NCBI GenBank assembly: GCA_016793685.1
Contig: JAEULX010000174.1
Span: 1 to 15,335, forward strand
DNA: 15,335 bases
Direction: 5' to 3'
From: Bradyrhizobiaceae bacterium
Lineage (GTDB): Bacteria > Pseudomonadota > Alphaproteobacteria > Rhizobiales > Xanthobacteraceae
Below, one piece after another: positions 6,545-15,278 of this stretch; the stretch's first letter is position 1, and each line of letters starts with the position of its first letter. The position numbers were made by a program, and so were the translations under genes. The notes below the pieces were generated by a model. It searched no databases, had not been told where the DNA came from, and was given only the letters and a program-made list of their open reading frames with translations.

Positions 6545-8197
6545 ATGGCTCACGCGACTGCCCGCAAATCCATGACTTTTGGCGAAGGTGGATCGGCTCT
6601 GGTTTTCGCCGTCACGGCGCTCTTATGTCTGGTTGGCGCAGCCAGGGCGCAGGATGCGACCTTCGCCTTCCACGCTTATTTGTCGGCGGCGGCCAGCGTG
6701 CTCGCCGTATTCATGATTTTTAGTTCGTATTCGCGCCGGCCGTCGGAGCCGATACCCGCCGAAATCGACGGCAAGCCGAACTACAATTTCGGACCGATCA
6801 AGTTCGCGACCACGGCGGCGATGTTCTGGGGCATCGCCGGCTTCGTCGTCGGATTGTGGGCCGCGCTGGAACTCGCCTGGCCCGCGCTCAATTTCGATCT
6901 GCCTTGGACGAACTTCGGCCGCATCCGCCCGTTGCATACCTCGGCGGTGATCTTCGCCTTCGGCGGCAACGTGCTGCTCGCGAGCTCGCTGTATGTCGTG
7001 CAGCGCACCTGCCGCGTGCGGGTCGCCGGCGAGATCGCGCCATGGTTCGTGGTGCTGGGCTATAACTTCTTCATCGTCATCGCCGGCACCGGCTACCTGC
7101 TCGGCGTCACGCAATCGAAGGAATATGCCGAGCCCGAATGGTACGCCGATCTGTGGCTCACCATCGTTTGGGTCGTTTACCTGCTGGTCTTCCTCGCGAC
7201 GCTCATCAAGCGCAAGGAGCCGCATATCTTCGTCGCCAACTGGTTCTATCTCGCCTTCATCATCACCATTGCCGTGCTGCATCTCGGCAATAATCCGGCG
7301 CTTCCGGTCTCCGTGTTCGGCTCCAAATCCTACATCGCCTGGTCCGGCGTCCAGGATGCGATGTTCCAGTGGTGGTACGGTCACAACGCGGTCGGCTTCT
7401 TCCTGACCTCGGGCTTTCTCGGCATCATGTACTACTTCGTGCCGAAGCGCGCCGACCGGCCGATCTATTCCTATCGCCTGTCCATCGTGCACTTCTGGTC
7501 GCTGATCTTCCTCTACATCTGGGCCGGTCCGCACCACCTGCACTACACCGCGCTGCCCGACTGGGCGCAGACGCTCGGCATGACGTTCTCGATCATGCTG
7601 TGGATGCCGTCGTGGGGCGGCATGATCAACGGTCTGATGACGCTGTCGGGGGCGTGGGACAAGCTGCGCACCGATCCGGTGCTGCGCATGATGGTGGTGT
7701 CGGTCGCCTTCTACGGGATGTCGACCTTCGAAGGTCCGATGATGTCGGTCAAAGCGGTCAACTCGCTGAGCCACTACACCGACTGGACCATCGGACACGT
7801 TCACTCCGGCGCGCTCGGGTGGGTGGGCTTCGTCTCCTTCGGCGCAGTCTACTGCCTGGTGCCGTGGCTGTGGCAGAAGAAGGGGCTGTACAGCCTCAAG
7901 CTCGTCAACTGGCACTTCTGGGTGTCGACCATCGGCATCGTCCTCTACGTCTCGGCGATGTGGGTCTCGGGCATCCTGCAAGGGCTGATGTGGCGCGCCT
8001 ACACGTCGCTCGGCTTCCTCGAGTACTCCTTCATCGAGACGGTCGAGGCGATGCATCCTTTCTATGTCATTCGCGCGCTGGGCGGCCTGTTGTTCGTGAT
8101 CGGCTCGCTGTTGATGGCCTGGAACTTGTGGATGACCGTCAAATCCGGTGAGCCGGAAGCGGTCGCCGCCCGTCCGGCCTTGCAGCCCGCAGAGTAG
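6545..8197 (+). CDS. ccoN: cbb3-type cytochrome c oxidase subunit I (CcoN/FixN)
   Basis: The 550-residue catalytic subunit of the high-affinity cbb3 oxidase, which reduces oxygen to water in the inner membrane and pumps protons. All expected metal ligands are visible: H131 and H420 for low-spin haem b, H418 for haem b3, H280, H330 and H331 for CuB, and Y324 in the position of the cross-linked tyrosine (six residues before the CuB histidine pair, as in Pseudomonas stutzeri). A hydrophobic N-terminal extension of about 80 residues with two likely helices precedes the conserved core. AGAGG at 6531-6535 precedes the ATG. It is the first gene of ccoNOQP, with the FixK box 75 bases upstream of the ATG. 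ccoO follows after 11 bases. Confidence 0.97.
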   Translation: MAHATARKSMTFGEGGSALVFAVTALLCLVGAARAQDATFAFHAYLSAAASVLAVFMIFSSYSRRPSEPIPAEIDGKPNYNFGPIKFATTAAMFWGIAGFVVGLWAALELAWPALNFDLPWTNFGRIRPLHTSAVIFAFGGNVLLASSLYVVQRTCRVRVAGEIAPWFVVLGYNFFIVIAGTGYLLGVTQSKEYAEPEWYADLWLTIVWVVYLLVFLATLIKRKEPHIFVANWFYLAFIITIAVLHLGNNPALPVSVFGSKSYIAWSGVQDAMFQWWYGHNAVGFFLTSGFLGIMYYFVPKRADRPIYSYRLSIVHFWSLIFLYIWAGPHHLHYTALPDWAQTLGMTFSIMLWMPSWGGMINGLMTLSGAWDKLRTDPVLRMMVVSVAFYGMSTFEGPMMSVKAVNSLSHYTDWTIGHVHSGALGWVGFVSFGAVYCLVPWLWQKKGLYSLKLVNWHFWVSTIGIVLYVSAMWVSGILQGLMWRAYTSLGFLEYSFIETVEAMHPFYVIRALGGLLFVIGSLLMAWNLWMTVKSGEPEAVAARPALQPAE

Positions 8198-8208
8198 GAG
8201 GAGTTACG

Positions 8209-8943
8209 ATGTCCCTCCTGTCCCGCCACGCTGTCTTCGAGCGCAACTCCATCCTGCTCGCGGTCGGTATTCTGGTCGTGATCCTGATCGGCGGCGTCGT
8301 CGAGATCGCCCCCTTGTTCTATCTCAGGAGCACGATCGAGAAGGTCGAGGGCATGCGCCCCTACACGCCGCTGGAGCTGGTCGGCCGCGACGTGTATGTG
8401 CGCGAAGGCTGCTACACCTGCCATTCGCAGATGGTGCGGCCGCTGCGCGACGAAGTGGAGCGCTACGGCCACTACTCGCTCGCCGCCGAGAGCATGTACG
8501 ACCATCCGTTCCAATGGGGATCGAAACGCACCGGTCCGGACCTCGCGCGGGTCGGCGGCAAGTATTCCGACGAGTGGCACGTCACGCATCTCGCCAATCC
8601 GCGCTCGATCGTGCCGCAATCGATCATGCCCGGCTACGGCTTCCTGGCGCATAACGAGATCGATGCGAAGAAGATCGCCAACAATATGCGCACACTGAGG
8701 GCGGTGGGCGTGCCCTACACCGACGAGCAGATCAAGAGCGCCGCGCTCGACCTCAAGGCGCAGGCGACGCCCGACAGTTCCGACGTCGCCGACCTGCAGA
8801 AGCGCTACCCGAGGGCCGTGGCGCGCAATTTCGACGGCGATGCCGGGCATGTCACCGAAATGGATGCGCTTGTCGCCTATCTGCAGATGCTCGGCACGCT
8901 CGTCGACTTCAAGCTCTACAGCGACAAGGCGGATCTGCGCTGA
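8209..8943 (+). CDS. ccoO: cbb3-type cytochrome c oxidase subunit II (CcoO/FixO)
   Basis: A 244-residue membrane-anchored monohaem cytochrome c that carries electrons to CcoN. An uncleaved N-terminal anchor lies at about residues 16-38, followed by a periplasmic domain with the haem-binding motif CYTCH (C68, C71, H72). M140 in IMPGY is the likely distal ligand. The motif VREGCYTCHSQMVRPL is characteristic of CcoO. A strong GGAGGAG (8197-8203), overlapping the ccoN stop codon, lies 5 bases before the ATG, so translation is coupled closely to ccoN. Length is normal for the family. Confidence 0.97.
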   Translation: MSLLSRHAVFERNSILLAVGILVVILIGGVVEIAPLFYLRSTIEKVEGMRPYTPLELVGRDVYVREGCYTCHSQMVRPLRDEVERYGHYSLAAESMYDHPFQWGSKRTGPDLARVGGKYSDEWHVTHLANPRSIVPQSIMPGYGFLAHNEIDAKKIANNMRTLRAVGVPYTDEQIKSAALDLKAQATPDSSDVADLQKRYPRAVARNFDGDAGHVTEMDALVAYLQMLGTLVDFKLYSDKADLR

Positions 8944-8952
8944 GACGAAACC

Positions 8953-9114
8953 ATGCGGATCGAACCTGCTGTCTCCCTTGTCTCCGACCTCATCGCGACG
9001 TGGTGGACGCCGCTGTTCGTCGCGCTGTTCCTCGTGGTGATCGCCTACGCGTGCTGGCCGCGCAACCAGGCGAAATTTGACGAGGCCTCCAAGATGCCGC
9101 TGCGCGAGGACTGA
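8953..9114 (+). CDS. ccoQ: cbb3-type oxidase small subunit CcoQ/FixQ
   Basis: A 53-residue protein beginning MRIEPAVSLV and ending MPLRED. One membrane helix at about residues 18-34 (TPLFVALFLVVIAYACWP) is followed by a short charged cytoplasmic tail containing the usual CcoQ pattern of aromatic residue, P, then N/K-rich residues. It is recognised by size, topology and position between ccoO and ccoP. CcoQ stabilises the oxidase and helps associate CcoP with the CcoNO core. It starts 9 bases after the ccoO stop, with only a weak GAGACGA ribosome site. It ends 5 bases before ccoP. Confidence 0.92.
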   Translation: MRIEPAVSLVSDLIATWWTPLFVALFLVVIAYACWPRNQAKFDEASKMPLRED

Positions 9115-9119
9115 CAACA

Positions 9120-9989
9120 ATGGAAAAGCAAGAGATCGACGTCGTCACCGGCACGGCTACGACGGGCCACCAGTGGGACGGCATCAAGGAGCTCAATACG
9201 CCGCTGCCGCGGTGGTGGGTGTGGGTGTTCTACGCGACCGTCGTCTGGTCGGTGCTGTACTGGCTCGTCTATCCGGCCTGGCCGCTGGTTTCGGGCTATA
9301 CCAGGGGCCTGTTCGGGTATTCATCGCGCGCCAATGTGGCGGCCGAAATCACCGCGCTGCATACTCTCCGCGGCGAAAAGGCGGTCGCGCTCGCCAGTGC
9401 GAGCCTCGAGGAGATCGAGAAGAATCCGGCGCTGCTCGCTTTTGCGCGCGCTCAGGGGAAGGCCGCTTTCGGCGACAATTGCGCGCCCTGCCACGGCGTC
9501 GGCGCGACCGGCGCGAAAGGGTATCCCAATCTGAACGACGACGACTGGCTGTGGGGCGGCACGCTGCCGGCGATCTATCAGACGATCCAGTACGGCATCC
9601 GCTCCGGGAATCCGGAGGCGCGCGAAAACCAGATGCCGGCCTTCGGCAAGGACGGCGTGCTCACCCGCGATCAGGTTCTGCAGGTGGCGAGCTTTGTCCG
9701 CTCGCTGTCGGGGCAGGCGGCGCGCCCGGGCGCCGATCTCGGCGCCGGCAAGAAGATCTTCGCGGACAATTGCGCCGTTTGCCATGGCGAAGACGGCAAA
9801 GGCAACCAGGAGCTTGGGGCGCCCAATCTTACCGACCGCATCTACTTGCGCGGATCGGACGAAGCCGCGATCATCGACATCATCAACAACGGCGGCGGCG
9901 GCGTCATGCCGGCCTGGACGGGACGGCTCGACCCCGCCACACTCAAGTCGCTCGCGGTCTATGTGCACACGCTGGGGGGAGGAAAATAG
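9120..9989 (+). CDS. ccoP: cbb3-type cytochrome c oxidase subunit III, dihaem (CcoP/FixP)
   Basis: A 289-residue membrane-anchored dihaem cytochrome c, the electron entry subunit of the cbb3 oxidase. The N-terminus has the family signature HQWDGIKELNTPLPRWWVW, leading into one membrane helix (about 32-57). Two cytochrome c domains follow: CAPCH at 121-125 with M172 as likely distal ligand, and CAVCH at 218-222 with M263. Length is typical. GAGGA at 9106-9110, within the end of ccoQ, serves as ribosome site. It is the last gene of the oxidase operon; a new FixK box begins 11 bases after its stop codon. Confidence 0.97.
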   Translation: MEKQEIDVVTGTATTGHQWDGIKELNTPLPRWWVWVFYATVVWSVLYWLVYPAWPLVSGYTRGLFGYSSRANVAAEITALHTLRGEKAVALASASLEEIEKNPALLAFARAQGKAAFGDNCAPCHGVGATGAKGYPNLNDDDWLWGGTLPAIYQTIQYGIRSGNPEARENQMPAFGKDGVLTRDQVLQVASFVRSLSGQAARPGADLGAGKKIFADNCAVCHGEDGKGNQELGAPNLTDRIYLRGSDEAAIIDIINNGGGGVMPAWTGRLDPATLKSLAVYVHTLGGGK

Positions 9990-9999
9990 CGCTGCAGCC

Positions 10000-10040
10000 T
10001 TGATGACGGTCAAAACAAGAACAAGGACTGCTCGTTAAAT
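10000..10040 (+). promoter_or_regulatory. FixK box and -10 element of the ccoG-fixH-ccoI-ccoS operon
   Basis: TTGATGACGGTCAA (10000-10013) is a perfect TTGA-N6-TCAA site. TTAAAT at 10035-10040 is a good -10 element; a start near 10047 puts the box centre at about -40.5, the class II position. The 5' leader to the ccoG ATG would be about 59 bases. The assembly genes can therefore be transcribed independently of ccoNOQP. Confidence 0.8.
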
Positions 10041-10105
10041 TCCGGCGTCCCGGCGGCTTCGTCGGGGCGCGCGTATTTGTTCAACGAACCTCGGTGCCCC
10101 CGCCG

Positions 10106-11554
10106 ATGAATAAGCCAGTCGACCCTACGACACTCGAAATCCCCGACGCCCCCCTCTATGCCTCGGCAAAGAAGGTCTATCCGAAGAGCGTGCATGGCAC
10201 GTTCCGGAACATAAAATGGGGGCTGATGGCGTTCTGCCTCGGCGTCTACTACCTCCTTCCATTCGTGCGCTGGGATCGCGGACCGGGCTCGCCAAGCCAG
10301 GCGGTGCTGGTCGATTTCCCCAATCGCCGATTCTATTTCTTCTTCATCGAGCTGTGGCCGCAGGAGGTCTACTATTTTACCGGCCTGCTGGTGATCGCGG
10401 CGATGATGCTGTTCCTGACGAACGCCATCGGCGGACGCATCTGGTGCGGCTATTGGTGCCCGCAGACGGTGTGGACCGATCTGTATCTTGCGGTCGAGCG
10501 CTTGATCGAAGGCGACCGGCGCGAGCGCATGCGGAAGGCGAAAAGCAAGCTCACGCCGCGGCGCATCGGCGAAATCACGGCAAAGCACGCGATCTGGCTG
10601 TTCATCGCGTGGTGGACCGGCGGCGCGTGGGTGCTCTATTTCGCCGACGCGCCGACCTTGGTGAAGGAGCTTGCGACGTTCGAGGCGCCCACGGCCGCCT
10701 ACATCGCAATCGCCATTCTCACCTTCACGACCTACACGCTCGCCGGACATATGCGCGAGCAGGTCTGTATCTATATGTGCCCGTGGCCGCGCATCCAGGC
10801 GGCCCTGACCGACGAATGGGCGCTCAACGTCACCTACCGCTATGATCGCGGCGAGCCGCGCATGCCGGTCCCCCAGGCCAAGGAGCTGCGGGCGAAGGGC
10901 TTGCCGTCCGGCGACTGCATCAACTGCCGGCAGTGTGTGGCCGCATGCCCGACCGGCGTCGATATCCGCGAGGGCGCGCAGCTCGGGTGCATCCAGTGCG
11001 GGCTGTGCATCGACGCCTGCGACGCCATGATGACCAAGGTCGGCCGGGCGCCGCGGCTCATCGCCTACGATACCGAGGTCAACATCAAGCGGCGGCTCGA
11101 AGGTCTGCCGCCGATCTATCGCTTCATCCGCGGACGCACGCTCATCTATGTCGGGATCATCGCGATCACCGGGCTGATCATGCTGTATTCGCTCGCCTCG
11201 CGCAGCCTGCTCGGCATCAACGTGCTGCATGACCGCAACCCGCTGTTCGTCGCCCTGTCGGACGGATCGGTGCGCAACGCCTACACCGTGCGCTTCCTCA
11301 ACAAGCGTCCGGAACTGCGCAGCATCGCGCTCACCGTCGCCGGCGTGCCGCATCCGACGGTTCACGTCATCGGCGAAGAACAGGCGGATCGCACCATTGT
11401 CGCGGTCGGGCCCGACCAAACCCGCGAGGTGCGGGTGCTGGTTACCGTGCCGCCCGGCGCGAAGCTCGACAAGTCGACGCCGGTGACGTTCACCGCGCGC
11501 GATGTCGGTTCCGGCGAGACCGTGACCGAGAGCGAGCATTTCATCGCTCAGTGA
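10106..11554 (+). CDS. ccoG: CcoG/FixG, ferredoxin-like cbb3 oxidase assembly protein
   Basis: A 482-residue membrane iron-sulfur protein of the CcoG/RdxA/FixG family, reported to reduce copper(II) for cbb3 assembly. About five membrane helices surround the conserved CGYWCPQTVW (from residue 114) and VCIYMCPWPR (from 220). Two [4Fe-4S] ferredoxin motifs follow: cysteines 271, 274, 277, 281 and 295, 298, 301, 305. After a further helix (about 345-363) there is a C-terminal periplasmic immunoglobulin-like domain (about 375-482). ATG 10106 was chosen because MNKPVDP begins the conserved region; an in-frame GTG at 10094 adds four residues. Neither start has a clear Shine-Dalgarno, which is unusual in this cluster. 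The stop lies 23 bases before the fixH ATG. Confidence 0.95.
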   Translation: MNKPVDPTTLEIPDAPLYASAKKVYPKSVHGTFRNIKWGLMAFCLGVYYLLPFVRWDRGPGSPSQAVLVDFPNRRFYFFFIELWPQEVYYFTGLLVIAAMMLFLTNAIGGRIWCGYWCPQTVWTDLYLAVERLIEGDRRERMRKAKSKLTPRRIGEITAKHAIWLFIAWWTGGAWVLYFADAPTLVKELATFEAPTAAYIAIAILTFTTYTLAGHMREQVCIYMCPWPRIQAALTDEWALNVTYRYDRGEPRMPVPQAKELRAKGLPSGDCINCRQCVAACPTGVDIREGAQLGCIQCGLCIDACDAMMTKVGRAPRLIAYDTEVNIKRRLEGLPPIYRFIRGRTLIYVGIIAITGLIMLYSLASRSLLGINVLHDRNPLFVALSDGSVRNAYTVRFLNKRPELRSIALTVAGVPHPTVHVIGEEQADRTIVAVGPDQTREVRVLVTVPPGAKLDKSTPVTFTARDVGSGETVTESEHFIAQ

Positions 11555-11577
11555 GCACGAGAAGAGGGATTGCATTC

Positions 11578-12072
11578 ATGGAGGCAAAAGCCTCGTCGCG
11601 CCCGCTGACCGGCCGCCGGGTGCTCATCTATCTCGTCGCGTTCTTCGGCGTCGTGTTCGCCGCCAATGCCGCACTGGTCAAGTTCGCGCTCGAGACGCTG
11701 CCGGGCACCGAGGTGGACAGCGCCTATCGTGCGAGCCTTGCCTTCAACGCGGAGATTGCCGCCGCGCACGCCCAGGCCCAGCGCGGCTGGCACGTGGTCG
11801 CCCACGTGGAACGTGCCGGCGAAGTCGCGCGCCTGCGCATTGATGCGCGCGACGCGGCCGGCGCGCCGCTCGGCGGCATGGGCTTCACCGCCCGGCTCGA
11901 GCGTCCGACCGATGTGCGGGGCGACCGCGGCTTTGTGCTGACCGAACGGGAAACCGGGATTTACTCCGGCCAGGCCGCCGACGTGGCTCCCGGGCAGTGG
12001 GAGTTGATCGTCGAGGCGGCGCGCGGCAACGAGCGCGTGTTCCTGTCGCGCAATCGCGTCGTTATGCAGTGA
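11578..12072 (+). CDS. fixH: FixH family protein (CcoH-like)
   Basis: A 164-residue protein with one N-terminal membrane helix (about residues 14-36) and a periplasmic beta-rich domain. The segment after the helix (ALETLPGTEVDSAYRAS) and GWHVV fit the FixH family, whose members are needed for cbb3 oxidase assembly or stability; the mechanism is not settled. ATG 11578 is preferred because AGAGGGA lies 8 bases upstream (11563-11569). A GTG at 11551 overlapping the ccoG stop would add nine residues. It sits in the standard fixGHIS order, with ccoI beginning 58 bases further on. Confidence 0.92.
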   Translation: MEAKASSRPLTGRRVLIYLVAFFGVVFAANAALVKFALETLPGTEVDSAYRASLAFNAEIAAAHAQAQRGWHVVAHVERAGEVARLRIDARDAAGAPLGGMGFTARLERPTDVRGDRGFVLTERETGIYSGQAADVAPGQWELIVEAARGNERVFLSRNRVVMQ

Positions 12073-12130
12073 TTGAAATGCCCATCCTCGGCCGCCGGTG
12101 CGGGGAGGATGGCGCGCAGCCGAGCCGAGC

Positions 12131-14365
12131 ATGAGCGACACCACCGACCTCTCCCATTTCGTCGAGCACCTGGACGACGGCCGCGCGCGCATGAATCTCG
12201 CGGTCGAGGGCATGACGTGCGCCGCCTGCATGCTGCGGGTGGAGGGCGGTCTCACCGCGCTGCCGAACGTCACCCGCGCCCGCGTGAACCTGACCAATGG
12301 CCGTGTCGCGGTCGAATGGCGGGAGGGCAGTCTCGACCCGGCGGCGATCGTGAACAAGCTCACCGCCCTCGGCTACAAGGCCTATCCGTTCGACACGCGG
12401 CGGGTGGAGGCGAAGGAGCATGAGGACGCGCGCTTCCTGTTGCGCTGTCTCGGCGTCGCCGCCTTCGCGTCGATGAACGTGATGCTGCTGTCGGTTTCGG
12501 TGTGGTCGGGCAATGCGACCGACATCACGGCGGAGCAGCGCGATTTCTTCCATTGGCTCTCCGCGCTGATCGCGCTTCCCGCCGCCGCCTATGCCGGCCA
12601 GCCGTTCTACCGCTCGGCCATGCGGGCGCTGAGCAATTTCCGTCTCAACATGGACGTTCCGATCACGCTCGGCGTCTTGCTCGCGCTCGCGCTGTCGGTA
12701 TTCGAGACCATGCATCACGCCGAGCACGCTTATTTCGATTCGGCGGTGATGCTTCTCACCTTCCTGCTCGCCGGCCGCTATCTCGACCAGAACATGCGCC
12801 GGCGCACGCGCGCGGTCGCGACCAATCTTGCGGCGCTCAAGGCCGAGACGGCGGTCAAGTTCGTCAGCCCTGACGAAATCAGGGAGGTGCCGGTCGAGGC
12901 GATCGAACCCGGCGACCTGGTGCTGGTGCGGCCGGGCGAGCGCATCGCCGTCGATGGCAAGGTCGTCGAGGGCCGCTCGGAGATCGACCAGAGCCTGGTC
13001 ACTGGCGAGACGGCGCATGTCGCCGCCGAGAAAGGGACCACGGTCTACGCCGGGACGCTGAACATCAACGGCACGCTGCGCATCCGCGTCGGCGCGGCGG
13101 CGGAAGGCACGCTGCTCGACGAAGTGACGCGGCTGCTCGACAAGGCGGTGGAGACGCGCTCGGGCTACGTGCGGCTCGCCGAGCGCGCGGCGCAGCTCTA
13201 CGCGCCGGTGGTGCATCTCACCGCGCTCGCGACCCTGCTCGGGTGGGTCGCTCTCGGCGCCGGCTGGCACGACGCGATCGTCGCCGCGATCGCCGTCCTC
13301 ATCATTACCTGTCCGTGCGCGCTCGGGCTCGCGATCCCCGCGGTGCAGGTCGTGGCGGCAGGCGCCTTGTTCCGCTCCGGCGTGCTGCTCAATTCGGGCG
13401 ATGCGATCGAGCGGCTCGCCGGCGTCGATACCGTCGTGTTCGACAAGACCGGCACGCTCACCCTGCCGGAGCCGGAAGTGGTGAACGCCGCCGGAATTGC
13501 GCCGGACATTCTGATGCTCGCCGGCCGGCTGGCGCTGACCAGCCGCCATCCGCTGGCCGCCGCGGTCGCGCGCGCCGCCGATGCGAAGCTTCCTCTTGCC
13601 GGCGCGCTGGAAGAGCCGGGGCAGGGCGTGCGCGCCATGCTCGACGGCGTCGAATTGCGGCTCGGCCGGCCGTCTTTCTGCGGCGCCGATGCGGAAGCGG
13701 CCGCCGTCACGCAGGACGATCCGGAAGCCTCCGCCATCGCCTTCTCGTACGGGAGCGCGCGTACCGTCTTTGCGGTGCGCCAGCGCATCCGCGCCGACGC
13801 GCCCGCGATCGTGGCCGCGCTGAAGGCGAAGGGCTACGACGTGCAGATCCTGTCCGGCGACCGGCTGCCCGCGGTCGCCCATGTCGCGCGTATTCTGGGG
13901 ATCGCCGAGGCGCGGGCTGCGGTGAACCCCGCGGAGAAGATCGCGTACATCGAGGAACTGAAGCGCACCGGCCGCAACGTGCTGATGGTGGGCGACGGCA
14001 TCAACGATGCGCCGGCGCTCGCCGCGGCGAATGTCTCGCTGTCGCCGGTCACTGCCGCTCATCTGGCGCAGTCGGCGGCCGATGCCGTGTTCCTCGGCGA
14101 TCGCCTGGACCCGGTCGCGGCGGCGCTCGCCATCGCCAGCCGGGCGAAGCGGATCATGACGGAGAACCTCTGGCTCGCCGTGATCTACAATGCGATCGCC
14201 GTGCCGATCGCGATCCTGGGATACGCGACGCCGCTGATCGCTGCGCTCGCCATGTCGGGCTCGTCGATCCTGGTCACCACCAATTCGCTGCGCGCGCGCG
14301 CCGGCAGCGCAGTGTCCGGCGAAAGGCAAACCGGTTCGCTGCACGCGATGCGATCCGCGCGGTGA
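12131..14365 (+). CDS. ccoI: CcoI/FixI, copper-transporting P1B-type ATPase
   Basis: A 744-residue P1B ATPase that exports copper to supply the CuB centre of CcoN. The N-terminal heavy-metal-associated domain has GMTCAAC (C30, C33). Later signatures are TGE at 291-293 (actuator), CPC at 394-396 (transmembrane copper site), DKTGT starting at the phosphorylated D438, HP at 473-474 and GDGINDAP from 621. About eight membrane helices are expected. The CPC with one metal-binding domain fits the FixI/CopA2-like slow-efflux type. ATG 12131 is the best start although its ribosome site is weak; a GTG at 12098 would add eleven residues unlike the family. A very long opposite-strand open frame across this gene is a codon-bias shadow. 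Confidence 0.95.
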   Translation: MSDTTDLSHFVEHLDDGRARMNLAVEGMTCAACMLRVEGGLTALPNVTRARVNLTNGRVAVEWREGSLDPAAIVNKLTALGYKAYPFDTRRVEAKEHEDARFLLRCLGVAAFASMNVMLLSVSVWSGNATDITAEQRDFFHWLSALIALPAAAYAGQPFYRSAMRALSNFRLNMDVPITLGVLLALALSVFETMHHAEHAYFDSAVMLLTFLLAGRYLDQNMRRRTRAVATNLAALKAETAVKFVSPDEIREVPVEAIEPGDLVLVRPGERIAVDGKVVEGRSEIDQSLVTGETAHVAAEKGTTVYAGTLNINGTLRIRVGAAAEGTLLDEVTRLLDKAVETRSGYVRLAERAAQLYAPVVHLTALATLLGWVALGAGWHDAIVAAIAVLIITCPCALGLAIPAVQVVAAGALFRSGVLLNSGDAIERLAGVDTVVFDKTGTLTLPEPEVVNAAGIAPDILMLAGRLALTSRHPLAAAVARAADAKLPLAGALEEPGQGVRAMLDGVELRLGRPSFCGADAEAAAVTQDDPEASAIAFSYGSARTVFAVRQRIRADAPAIVAALKAKGYDVQILSGDRLPAVAHVARILGIAEARAAVNPAEKIAYIEELKRTGRNVLMVGDGINDAPALAAANVSLSPVTAAHLAQSAADAVFLGDRLDPVAAALAIASRAKRIMTENLWLAVIYNAIAVPIAILGYATPLIAALAMSGSSILVTTNSLRARAGSAVSGERQTGSLHAMRSAR

Positions 14366-14436
14366 GCGAACGCAGGCGCGGCTGCGGAGACGGTGTGCTG
14401 GCTCGCCGCGGCGTCTGAACGCGCAAGAAGGACGGC

Positions 14437-14652
14437 ATGGAAGTCCTGGTCTACCTCGTTCCGCTCGCGCTCGGCCTTGGCCTGCTCGGCCTGTTCGCGT
14501 TCCTGTGGTCGCTCAACAGCGGGCAGTTCGACGATCTCGACGGCGCCGCCTTGCGCGCCATCATGGACGACGACCTGCAGACGCCGGCATCGCCGCCGCA
14601 GGAAGCGCAAACCCCCGACCAGATCAAAGATGAACGCAGCCGCCCCGCGTAA
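14437..14652 (+). CDS. ccoS: CcoS/FixS, cbb3 oxidase assembly protein
   Basis: A 71-residue protein with one membrane helix (about residues 3-25) followed by the family signature FLWSLNSGQFDDLDGAALRAIMDDD (residues 22-46, shown in the gene as two adjoining segments: FLWSLNSGQFDDL and DGAALRAIMDDD). The tail is polar and rich in P, Q and E. CcoS is needed for cofactor insertion (haem and copper) into CcoN. AAGAAGGA (14425-14432) lies 4 bases before the ATG. It follows ccoI after 71 bases and is the last recognised gene of the assembly operon. Confidence 0.93.
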   Translation: MEVLVYLVPLALGLGLLGLFAFLWSLNSGQFDDLDGAALRAIMDDDLQTPASPPQEAQTPDQIKDERSRPA

Positions 14653-14742
14653 TCCTCCGGGCTGCGAGGGTCATGCGCGGCCGCGACCGGACCATGGCAG
14701 CGGCGCGATACGCCGCGGACAACGCCGCCCTTCGGCCCAAGC

Positions 14743-15267
14743 ATGCCTGTCGTGATCGCGCTGATGGGATTGCCGGGCAGCGGCAAGACGAGCGTCGCCG
14801 AGCGTCTCGTGCGCACACCGGAGCTATCGGTCGTCTCGCGCGACGCCATCCGCGCGGCGATGTTCCAACCGTGCCGCTTTACCGAGCGGGAGAAGCAATG
14901 CGCCTATCGGGCGCTGCTGCTCGCAGTCGCCGCCTGCCTCGAACTCGGCCGCTCCTGTGTCATCGACGGCATGACGTTTTCGCGCGCGCGCGAAGTCGAC
15001 GAGGTGCGCAGGATCGCGGAGGATGCGGGCGCGCATTTTCTGCCGGTGTTTCTCGACTGCCCCCTCGACGTAGCGCAGGCGCGCGCCGTTCGCGATGTGG
15101 CCGACCATCATCGCGCGCCGGAGGATCGCGACGGCGGCCTGGTCGCGCGCGTGGCCAAGCGGTTCGAGCCGCCGCCGGCGGATGCCTTGCGTCTTGATGC
15201 GACCAGGACGCCGGAAGAGATCGCAAAAGCGATCCTGAACCGGCTGGACCAACTCCAGGAACCGTGA
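14743..15267 (+). CDS. P-loop kinase-like AAA family ATP-binding protein
   Basis: A 174-residue soluble protein with an N-terminal Walker A motif GLPGSGKTS (residues 9-17) straight after the first beta strand. It also has SRDAIR (32-37), VIDGMTFSR (73-81, with D75 as candidate base or magnesium ligand) and a lid-like arginine-containing segment around 113-118. The pattern fits the AAA_33/zeta-toxin-like small-molecule kinase group; the substrate is unknown. It starts 90 bases after ccoS with no clear Shine-Dalgarno, so membership of the ccoS operon is uncertain. No antitoxin-like partner is visible next to it, which argues against a toxin-antitoxin module. Palindromic repeats follow 11 bases after its stop. 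Confidence 0.75.
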   Translation: MPVVIALMGLPGSGKTSVAERLVRTPELSVVSRDAIRAAMFQPCRFTEREKQCAYRALLLAVAACLELGRSCVIDGMTFSRAREVDEVRRIAEDAGAHFLPVFLDCPLDVAQARAVRDVADHHRAPEDRDGGLVARVAKRFEPPPADALRLDATRTPEEIAKAILNRLDQLQEP

Positions 15268-15278
15268 CAGCCCCGTTC

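Noticed and set aside
5098..6575. Long open frames in other readings over the AbrB-family gene
   Set aside because: The products are highly charged and arginine-rich. Only the chosen frame gives hydrophobic helices and the duplicated AbrB motifs.
6623..8056. Minus-strand open frame of 477 codons over ccoN
   Set aside because: It is a codon-bias shadow of ccoN, which has all the haem and copper ligands.
10010..11575. Minus-strand open frame of 521 codons
   Set aside because: It is antisense to ccoG, has no motifs, and covers the FixK promoter region.
12062..14344. Long minus-strand open frame of 760 codons
   Set aside because: It is the antisense shadow of ccoI, which has all P1B ATPase motifs. 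The shadow product is an arginine/histidine-rich sequence with no recognisable fold.
14743..15267. Zeta-type toxin of a toxin-antitoxin pair
   Set aside because: There is no antitoxin gene beside it, and the Walker A fold is shared with many small kinases.
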